Assembly: GCA_021819985.1 (NCBI GenBank)
Contig: JAKAEG010000075.1
Span: forward strand, 1-10,864
DNA length: 10,864 nucleotides
Source: Nitrospirota bacterium
Lineage (GTDB): Bacteria; Nitrospirota; Thermodesulfovibrionia; Thermodesulfovibrionales; JdFR-88
Reading direction: 5' to 3'
Notes under the pieces: model-generated
Told to the model about the DNA's origin: nothing
The model's database searches: none
What the model saw: the letters and a program-made list of their open reading frames with translations, nothing else
Shown here: positions 6,853-10,864 of the stretch, piece after piece
Numbering within the stretch: position 1 is the first letter of the stretch
Layout of the letters: the number at the start of each line of letters is the position of its first letter
Position numbers and translations under genes: made by a program

Positions 6853-7305
6853 ATGCCTGCGATGAAAGCCAGAGACATAATGCACCCGAGGTTAAGCCTT
6901 CAACAAAAAGAGCCGGGCCAGGCCATGATAAACAAGCTGCTTAGCTCCTATCCGGGGCTGCCGGTCGTAAACGACGATGATGAGGTAATAGGCGTTGTGA
7001 CCGAGTATGATGTTTTCGACGCCCTCATGAACAACAGGACCATCTATGAGTTCAGCGCGGAGAGCATTATGGGCTGCGGCCACAAGGAACACGAGGGGGT
7101 CTGCGCCCAGCCGGTTTCTGTTCCGCAGGACACCCCGATAGACCAGGTGCTTCATCTAATGTATAACCAGAACCTGTCGATTCTTCCTGTGGTGGAGAGC
7201 GGCAAGAGCAACAAACTGGTCGGGATAATCGCTCGAAAAAATATAATAAGCGCCTTGGCCGAAAAGCATTTCTGGCCGGAGCATGAGTTCCAGAAACGGG
7301 CGTGA
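6853..7305 (+). CDS. Tandem CBS-domain protein with a Cys/His cluster
   Basis: A 150-residue stand-alone CBS pair, a cytoplasmic module that usually binds adenine nucleotides and reports energy or redox state. CBS1 runs about 5-60 (ARDIMHPRLSL, then GLPVVNDDDEVIGVVTEYDV) and CBS2 about 69-137 (AESIMGC, then NLSILPVVESGKSNKLVGII and a closing ARKNIISAL). Between the first strand of CBS2 and its core lies CGHKEHEGVC, with Cys75, His77, His80 and Cys84 spaced like a small metal site; this insert is not a usual CBS feature and metal binding is inference. The ribosome binding site AAAGGAG (6837-6843) lies 9 nt before ATG 6853; Met4 is an alternative start. The gene is followed after 129 bp by the dismutase gene with no terminator between, so it probably belongs to the same stress-related transcript. 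The target that it regulates is not evident. Confidence 0.9.
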   Translation: MPAMKARDIMHPRLSLQQKEPGQAMINKLLSSYPGLPVVNDDDEVIGVVTEYDVFDALMNNRTIYEFSAESIMGCGHKEHEGVCAQPVSVPQDTPIDQVLHLMYNQNLSILPVVESGKSNKLVGIIARKNIISALAEKHFWPEHEFQKRA

Positions 7306-7339
7306 AGTGCAGCCCTAACGGAATTTTCAAATAAGCAAA

Positions 7340-7453
7340 ATGGAAAAAAACATGACCTTTAAAGGAAACCCCTTGTCCCTTTACGGGCAGGTCCCTAAAA
7401 AACCAAACAATAACAGGAAGGAGCGATCAGGAATATGCCGGTTAAAACAATGA
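7340..7453 (+). pseudogene. Short frame resembling the N-terminus of thiol peroxidase (possible tpx remnant)
   Basis: ATG 7340 opens a 37-codon frame that starts MEKNMTFKGNPLSLYGQ and ends at TGA 7451-7453, inside the dismutase gene in another frame. The stretch TFKGNPLSLYG closely resembles the conserved N-terminus of Tpx peroxidases (typically FKGNPLTLxG). After about residue 17 the likeness stops and the rest (PKKPNNNRKERSGICRLKQ) looks non-homologous. The simplest reading is a remnant left when most of a tpx gene upstream of the dismutase was deleted; a real short leader peptide coupled to dismutase translation is the alternative. No good ribosome binding site precedes ATG 7340. The similarity is short and recalled from memory. 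Confidence 0.4.
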
Positions 7454-8031
7454 CATATCAGGCCAGGGATTTTTCAGAACTCATAGGTATGGAGGGGTTC
7501 AGCGACGGGCTTTTAAACAATCATTTCAAGCTCTACCAGGGCTACGTAAGCAACACGAACAAGCTCCAGGACCAGATAGCCGAACTGCCGCAGGACGGGA
7601 CGGATTCCAGATTTGCCGAGCTTAACAGGCGCCTTGGTTTCGAGTTTAACGGCATGCGGCTGCACGAATTCTACTTCGATGCGCTGGGCGGCGACGGAAA
7701 GATCAACAAAAACGGGGTCATGTCAAAAAAAATATCCGAGGACTTCGGCAGTTTTGATAACTGGGAAAAGTCCTTCAAGGCTGTCGGGATGATGAGGGGA
7801 GTGGGATGGGCAGCCCTTTACGCGGACCCCAATTCTGGCAGGTTGATGAATTTCTGGATAAATGAGCACCATGTCTCCCATCCGGCGGGCTGCCAGCTCA
7901 TGCTGACCATGGATGTGTGGGAACACGCTTTCATGCTCGATTACGGCCTGAACCGGAAGGATTACATAGAGACATTCTTCCGCAACATCAACTGGGAAAC
8001 CGTGGAGCAGAGGCTCGCCGGAGGCAAATAA
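7435..8031 (+). CDS. Superoxide dismutase, Fe/Mn family (probably Fe)
   Basis: Cytoplasmic enzyme that converts superoxide to oxygen and hydrogen peroxide. The 198-residue protein has the four metal ligands of the family: His30 (NNHFKLYQGYV), His77 (RLHEFYF), Asp160 and His164 (DVWEHAF). The N-terminal helical domain covers about 10-95 and the alpha/beta domain about 100-195. The second-shell region reads FWINEHHV, with His near the position that holds Gln in Mn enzymes, as in some archaeal Fe enzymes; iron is therefore favoured, but metal choice cannot be fixed from sequence. FKLYQGYV after the first ligand differs from the HHxxYV of common SODs and marks a divergent branch seen in anaerobes. 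AGGAAGGAG (7415-7423) lies 11 nt before ATG 7435. The ferritin-like gene begins 3 bp after the stop, so the two should be co-translated. Gene name sodB would be usual for an iron enzyme. Confidence 0.94.
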   Translation: MPVKTMTYQARDFSELIGMEGFSDGLLNNHFKLYQGYVSNTNKLQDQIAELPQDGTDSRFAELNRRLGFEFNGMRLHEFYFDALGGDGKINKNGVMSKKISEDFGSFDNWEKSFKAVGMMRGVGWAALYADPNSGRLMNFWINEHHVSHPAGCQLMLTMDVWEHAFMLDYGLNRKDYIETFFRNINWETVEQRLAGGK

Positions 8032-8034
8032 ACT

Positions 8035-8508
8035 ATGGAAATGAAAACCGCAGGCACTGAGACAAGGAAAAAACAAAAACCTATGGAGATGTCCGAGGAT
8101 TTTCTGGAGATCATCCGCCAATGGAAGAAACTCGAGGATGAGACGATAAATAACTCGGAAACATTGATGACCAAAAGCGATAACCCTATCGTCCGGATGA
8201 TAATGGAGATGATCAAATTCGATTCCCAGAAACATAAAGTGATGCAGCAGCTCCTTATCGACGGGCTTACCAAAGAACCTCTGCACCTGAACCCGGATGA
8301 GCTTGCCCCCCTGGCCGAAGAGATTAAAAGGCATATCGAGGCGGAGAGCAAATCGGTGGACCTGGCCTCCAAGGCCCTTGAGCAAAGCGAACTCTTCGTT
8401 ACCCGCTACATACTGACTCTGCTTCTGGCCGACGAGGCCAAACACCACAGGCTTCTTGGAGACCTGAATGAGGTCATGCTGAAAAGGGCCACCATCTTCG
8501 TGACCTAG
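8035..8508 (+). CDS. Ferritin-like four-helix protein, putative di-iron
   Basis: A 157-residue, nearly all-helical protein with no signal peptide. Predicted helices are about 20-46, 50-77, 87-118 and 120-150. Two segments look like a duplicated metal motif: FDSQKHKVM (62-70) and ADEAKHHRL (132-140), each D-x-x-K-H in register. The second gives a canonical ExxH (Glu134, His137); the first has Ser64 where Glu would be, with Asp63 as possible substitute. Acidic residues in helix 1 (Glu34, Asp35, Glu36) and helix 3 (Glu95, Glu96, Glu102, Glu104) could complete a rubrerythrin/ferritin-type di-iron site. I do not recognise a named family. GGAGG (8020-8024) at the end of the dismutase gene lies 10 nt before ATG 8035, and a terminator follows, so it is the last gene of the cluster. 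Linkage to superoxide dismutase suggests a role with peroxide or iron; this is inference. A metal-free helical bundle is the alternative. Confidence 0.75.
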   Translation: MEMKTAGTETRKKQKPMEMSEDFLEIIRQWKKLEDETINNSETLMTKSDNPIVRMIMEMIKFDSQKHKVMQQLLIDGLTKEPLHLNPDELAPLAEEIKRHIEAESKSVDLASKALEQSELFVTRYILTLLLADEAKHHRLLGDLNEVMLKRATIFVT

Positions 8509-8536
8509 CCTGCGGTAATTTTTTATTTTAGACCCT

Positions 8537-8570
8537 GGGGGGGATACCGCAAGGTTTTCCCCCTTTTTTT
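8537..8570 (+). terminator. Rho-independent terminator after the stress cluster
   Basis: A G-run (8537-8543) pairs with CCCCC (8559-8563); the stem continues with A-T pairs and CC/GG (8547-8548 with 8553-8554) closed by a GCAA tetraloop (8549-8552), with a small internal asymmetry of T residues. Seven Ts (8564-8570) follow directly. It lies 29 bp after the ferritin-like gene stop. Confidence 0.85.
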
Positions 8571-8582
8571 GTGGTATTTAAG

Positions 8583-8607
8583 ACCATCAGAAAATTTGCC
8601 GGATGGT
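8583..8607. repeat. Small inverted repeat
   Basis: ACCATC (8583-8588) and GATGGT (8602-8607) are perfect 6-bp arms around a 13-nt AT-rich loop. It lies between the terminator and the palindromic repeat; no function is evident, and chance is possible. Confidence 0.3.
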
Positions 8608-8648
8608 TAATAACTCATACTAATATTCATGGACATTGGTCGTTATTT

Positions 8649-8718
8649 GTCATGCCCGAGGACCTTAATCGGGCATCCATTTCAACTTGGATTCCCGCTA
8701 AAGACATGCGGGAATGAC
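8649..8718. repeat. Dispersed palindromic repeat with cloverleaf-like pairing
   Basis: A 70-bp non-coding unit built of nested inverted repeats. The outer arms GTCATGCCCG (8649-8658) and CGGGAATGAC (8709-8718) pair with one mismatch. Inside are two perfect 8-bp hairpins, ATGCCCGA/TCGGGCAT (8652-8659, 8669-8676) and ATTCCCGC/GCGGGAAT (8691-8698, 8708-8715), and a middle pair ATCCA/TGGAT (8675-8679, 8688-8692). Units of this kind beginning GTCAT and ending ATGAC are common dispersed REP/MITE-like elements in environmental bacterial genomes. A shorter relative is at 10527-10551. It lies upstream of the channel gene; no effect on that gene can be claimed. Confidence 0.75.
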
Positions 8719-8775
8719 GGCTTTGAGACTTATTAATAATTTGCGGCTGGCTTTTAAGCTGATAGCATTGGGGAA

Positions 8776-9831
8776 ATGAACGCCCTTTACGCCGTGGCCG
8801 GCGCGGCCCTCATATTTGTTGTCCTTGTCGAAGGTTTTGAGACCGTGGTACTGCCTCATGCTGTTTCGCGCCGTATCCGCCTGACCAGGTTTTTTTTCAG
8901 GGACGCCTGGAGGGTCTGGTCCTTTATCGTGTGCGGGCTGTTTGCCCCGGGCAGGCGCAGGGAGATATTCCTGGGCCTGTTCGGGCCGCTTTCACTCATT
9001 ATCCTTCTTGGCCTCTGGGCTTCTGCTTTGATTTCGGGTTTCGCGCTCCTCTACTATTTCTTTGCGGGCGGAGCTTTTGAGAGTGTCAAAACGGGTATTT
9101 CGGGTTTCCCTGGATGCCTGTATTTCAGCGGCACGACTTTCTTTACGCTGGGGCTTGGGGATGTCCTTCCCCTGACCACAGGGGCAAAAGCGCTCACCGT
9201 ACTTGAGGCAGGCACGGGGTTCGGGTTCTTAGCGATCTTCATAAGCTACCTGCCGCCCCTGAACCAGTTTTTCTACACGAGGGAAACCTCTGTTTCAGCC
9301 TTGAGCGCACGCGTTGGCGCGCCGGCCGCGGCTTCTGAGATACTGGACAAACATATCGTAGGGCAGAACCTGGATGTCCTCCATCAGTTGCTTTACGACT
9401 GGGAAAGATGGGCCGCGGAGCTGCATGAAAGCCACCTTTCGTATCCGGTTTTGGCCTATTTTCGCTCCGAGCATGAAGACCAGTCCTGGCTGGGGGCGCT
9501 TACCGCCATAATGGATACGTGCGCCTTTATCATGTCCGGCATCGAGGGGGCATGCGAATGCCAGGCAGAGCTGACTTTCTCCATATCCATGCATACGATT
9601 ACCGATCTAAGCTCGGTCTTTCACTGCCTTCCGGAAATGCCCGTTGACCGCTTGACGCTTGATGAATTGGACCGCCTCCGTTTGCGGATGTCGGAGAAAG
9701 GGTTTTTGGGGCTGCCCGAAGCCCGCGAAATGGAAAAGAAACTGGCCCCGTTACGTTCCCAATATGAGCCCTATATCCAGGCCCTTGCCGACCGCTTCCA
9801 CATGGCAATCCCTCCATGGGTCCGTAAATAA
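8776..9831 (+). CDS. Potassium-channel-like membrane protein (Ion_trans_2 pore) with large cytoplasmic domain
   Basis: An inner-membrane ion channel of the two-transmembrane pore class, 351 residues. Helices are seen at about 3-27 and 66-98, then a pore region FSGTTFFTLGLGDVLP (117-132) and a last helix at about 138-160. The filter reads TLGLGD (124-129) against the usual TVGYGD of K+ channels; it keeps both Gly and the Asp, so potassium conduction is likely but not certain. The C-terminal half (about 165-351) is soluble and helical, does not show an RCK/TrkA nucleotide-binding pattern, and has no domain I recognise; it may sense a ligand or tether the channel. GGGGA (8770-8774) is very close to ATG 8776, giving a weak ribosome binding site. 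It begins a new unit after the terminator and repeat. Reuse in osmotic or pH stress is speculation. Confidence 0.82.
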   Translation: MNALYAVAGAALIFVVLVEGFETVVLPHAVSRRIRLTRFFFRDAWRVWSFIVCGLFAPGRRREIFLGLFGPLSLIILLGLWASALISGFALLYYFFAGGAFESVKTGISGFPGCLYFSGTTFFTLGLGDVLPLTTGAKALTVLEAGTGFGFLAIFISYLPPLNQFFYTRETSVSALSARVGAPAAASEILDKHIVGQNLDVLHQLLYDWERWAAELHESHLSYPVLAYFRSEHEDQSWLGALTAIMDTCAFIMSGIEGACECQAELTFSISMHTITDLSSVFHCLPEMPVDRLTLDELDRLRLRMSEKGFLGLPEAREMEKKLAPLRSQYEPYIQALADRFHMAIPPWVRK

Positions 9832-9847
9832 CAGACAAAACGTAATG

Positions 9848-9886
9848 CCGGGCAAAAAAATTATTACATTTGAAAGAGGCGCCCGG
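9848..9886. repeat. Inverted repeat between the channel and M23 genes
   Basis: CCGGGC (9848-9853) and GCCCGG (9881-9886) could form a 6-bp GC-rich stem with a 27-nt loop, 17 bp after the channel stop. Only a weak T-run (TTTCT) follows, so it is a poor intrinsic terminator; it might still slow transcription or protect the 3' end of the channel mRNA. Confidence 0.3.
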
Positions 9887-9940
9887 TTTCTATTCAGGTA
9901 AAATAGTATCCTGTCCCGTGCCAAGAGGAATTGAATAAAA

Positions 9941-10501
9941 ATGGATATTAAAAATATATTGGCGGGCTCCAACTCATTTACGGAAGACCTCGTCCGCCTG
10001 AACGCCCTTGATCTTGAAAAATGGGAATTTCCCGCAGGCGCGCTTTTCGGATCGGCGGAAAAGTGGTGGGCGGAAAAATCCTCCCGCGCCAAAAAGCATA
10101 ACGGGCTGGACTTGAGGTTTTATGAGACAAGGGCGGGAGAAATAAAGGCTCTTGCTGGGAAAACAAAAATTCCATTGCTCCGGGCCGGAAGGATTTTAAA
10201 GATAATTCCCGATTTCCTTGGGTCAAGCATCTTTGCCGGACATGATATATTGGAGGCCGGCAGAAGGCTTTTTACCATTTACGGCCACATGGCGCCCGAT
10301 GCGGGCATCGAGGGCAAGAGGCTTGAAGCAGGCAGCGTGATCGGTCAGCTTTCAGAAAATAAAAAGAAAACGGTCCCTCCGCACCTGCATATCTCAATCG
10401 CCCTAATACCTGAAAGCATGTCCGTAAAAGACCTGTCCTGGGAAACGCTGGATGAATCGGGAAAAGTGTTTTTTCTGGACCCGGCAGAGGTCATTTATTA
10501 A
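9941..10501 (+). CDS. M23 (LytM/peptidase_M23)-type metallopeptidase without a visible signal peptide
   Basis: A 186-residue protein with the zinc site of M23 endopeptidases, which cut peptidoglycan cross-bridges. His53 and Asp57 form HxxxD in HNGLDLRF; His148 and His150 form HxH in PPHLHIS; His116 in TIYGHM is the usual additional catalytic His. The beta-rich core runs about 52-155, with IPDFLGSSIFAGH (89-101) in the middle. No hydrophobic signal or membrane helix is present at the N-terminus (MDIKNILAGSNSFTEDLVRL), unusual for a cell-wall enzyme. AGAGGAA (9924-9930) lies 10 nt before ATG 9941, which supports this start; no in-frame upstream start adding a signal was noticed in the 109-bp gap. 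A cytoplasmic or non-classically exported enzyme is possible, as is a non-peptidase role. Its neighbours are the channel gene upstream and repeats downstream. Confidence 0.87.
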   Translation: MDIKNILAGSNSFTEDLVRLNALDLEKWEFPAGALFGSAEKWWAEKSSRAKKHNGLDLRFYETRAGEIKALAGKTKIPLLRAGRILKIIPDFLGSSIFAGHDILEAGRRLFTIYGHMAPDAGIEGKRLEAGSVIGQLSENKKKTVPPHLHISIALIPESMSVKDLSWETLDESGKVFFLDPAEVIY

Positions 10502-10526
10502 GCAGGCAGGCAAATAGTCGAAGTTT

Positions 10527-10551
10527 GTCATTCCGGCTTGTCGGGAATGAC
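10527..10551. repeat. Small palindrome of the GTCATTCC/GGAATGAC type
   Basis: Perfect 8-bp arms GTCATTCC (10527-10534) and GGAATGAC (10544-10551) flank a 9-nt loop, 26 bp after the M23 stop. The arms match the right end of the repeat at 8649-8718, so this is probably a second, single-hairpin member of the same dispersed family. It may also act as a stabilising hairpin on the M23 mRNA; no T-tract follows. Confidence 0.6.
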
Positions 10552-10552
10552 A

Positions 10553-10634
10553 TGTTTAATTGCCGGGTCATTTAAAAGGGGGAATGGGGCACCGAGGGCG
10601 CAAGTCCCGTAATTATTAACCCGGCAATTTAACA
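10553..10634. repeat. 82-bp MITE-like inverted-repeat structure next to an IS630-type transposase
   Basis: TGTTTAATTGCCGGGT (10553-10568) is the inverted copy of 10619-10634 with one mismatch (15 of 16). The enclosed 50 bp are non-coding and include a small GC-rich hairpin candidate near 10594-10609. The right arm ends 7 bp before the stop codon of the transposase, so it may be the outer end of the IS; the left arm then would be either a second IS end or part of a non-autonomous MITE. TA dinucleotides, the target of IS630 elements, occur at 10557-10558 and 10630-10631. Confidence 0.6.
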
Positions 10635-10640
10635 GTGAAC

Positions 10641-10864
10641 CTATGCTGCATAGTCTATCCTCGGGTGCTTGAAGTATTTTTTAATCCGTTCAGGCAACTT
10701 CTGCAGTTTACGCATGTGTGATACCACTGTCTTTTTTAAAGCCTTTTCGTTACGGGCAGGAAGTCCCGAATGTACAGCAGCTTTCATGTCGCAGTTGAGA
10801 TATTCATCGGGATTCAGCTCTGGTGAATATGAAGGCAAATAAAATACCTCGATCATTTCCTTAT
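10641..10864 (-). CDS. IS630-family transposase, C-terminal part (runs off the window)
   Basis: DDE-type transposase of an insertion sequence. The visible 73 residues begin upstream of the window edge; the segment EVFYLPSYSPELNPDEYLNC is the hallmark of the DDE_3 catalytic domain of IS630, where the Glu of PELNPDEYLN provides the last catalytic acid. The tail (DMKAAVHSGLPARNEKALKK, ending HPRIDYAA) is of normal form and ends at TAG 10641-10643, so the C-terminus looks intact. ATG 10854 is internal: codons for Lys-Glu precede it in frame. Whether the element is complete cannot be told. The inverted repeat 10553-10634 lies directly behind it and may hold its terminal repeat. Confidence 0.92.
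   Translation of the reverse strand, partial: KEMIEVFYLPSYSPELNPDEYLNCDMKAAVHSGLPARNEKALKKTVVSHMRKLQKLPERIKKYFKHPRIDYAA

Noticed and set aside
7723..8448. 241-codon open frame on the minus strand spanning the dismutase and ferritin-like genes
   Set aside because: It covers the ends of two real genes and their junction, and its translation has no recognisable family pattern.
9870..9904. Possible promoter TTGAAA/TATTCA or TAAAAT before the M23 gene
   Set aside because: Spacers are 15 or 23 bp; neither combination is convincing.
10570..10612. Possible riboswitch-like structure (GGGC-GCAA-GTCC hairpin) between the repeats near the right end
   Set aside because: There is a GNRA-type loop but no match to a riboswitch core that I know, and no downstream gene on that strand in the window; it is more simply part of the mobile element.
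1..10864. CRISPR array, tRNA, rRNA, or defence-system genes
   Set aside because: No regularly spaced direct repeats, no tRNA cloverleaf with conserved T-loop and no nuclease/effector cassette was seen in any part of the window.

Overview
The window reads as chromosomal DNA of a Gram-negative, probably anaerobic or microaerophilic bacterium. Codon choice (many AGG Arg and ATA Ile codons at moderate GC), a MerR regulator with a two-CW cysteine tail, a DVU0298-like HEAT-repeat protein and an iron-type superoxide dismutase paired with a ferritin-like protein all fit Nitrospirota or Desulfobacterota. This placement is inference: there is no rRNA or other phylogenetic marker here.

Layout. The left edge holds the 5' part of an HtrA/Do-type periplasmic protease on the minus strand (1-1266, running off the window). 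It is divergent from a plus-strand envelope cluster: a class A penicillin-binding protein of the PBP1A type (1423-3720), a small exported TPR protein (3773-4123) and an AlgC/ManB-type phosphomannomutase/phosphoglucomutase (4158-5534). The protease and the PBP each have a sigma70-like promoter whose -10 hexamer lies only 7-8 nt before the start codon, so both mRNAs look leaderless or nearly so. A convergent minus-strand pair follows: a HEAT-repeat protein (6031-6684) upstream of a MerR-type regulator (5526-5972) whose end overlaps the mutase gene by 9 bp.

The middle of the window (6853-8570) is a plus-strand stress cluster: a two-CBS-domain protein with a Cys/His cluster, a short frame resembling the first residues of thiol peroxidase (possible tpx remnant), an Fe/Mn superoxide dismutase, and a ferritin-like helical protein 3 bp behind it. 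A strong intrinsic terminator closes the cluster. Superoxide dismutation and a putative di-iron/peroxide or iron-handling partner make a plausible oxidative-stress unit.

The right part holds a dispersed palindromic repeat (8649-8718), a potassium-channel-like membrane protein with a TLGLGD filter (8776-9831), an M23-type metallopeptidase without a visible signal peptide (9941-10501), a second small palindrome of the same repeat type (10527-10551), an 82-bp MITE-like inverted-repeat structure (10553-10634), and the C-terminal end of an IS630-family transposase running off the right edge (10641-10864, minus). No CRISPR array, tRNA or rRNA is seen. I do not see a clear new multi-gene system. The most worthwhile leads are the paired leaderless promoters, the tpx-like fragment before the dismutase, the dismutase/ferritin-like pair, the MerR/two-CW fusion with its candidate operator, and the MITE-like structure beside the transposase.
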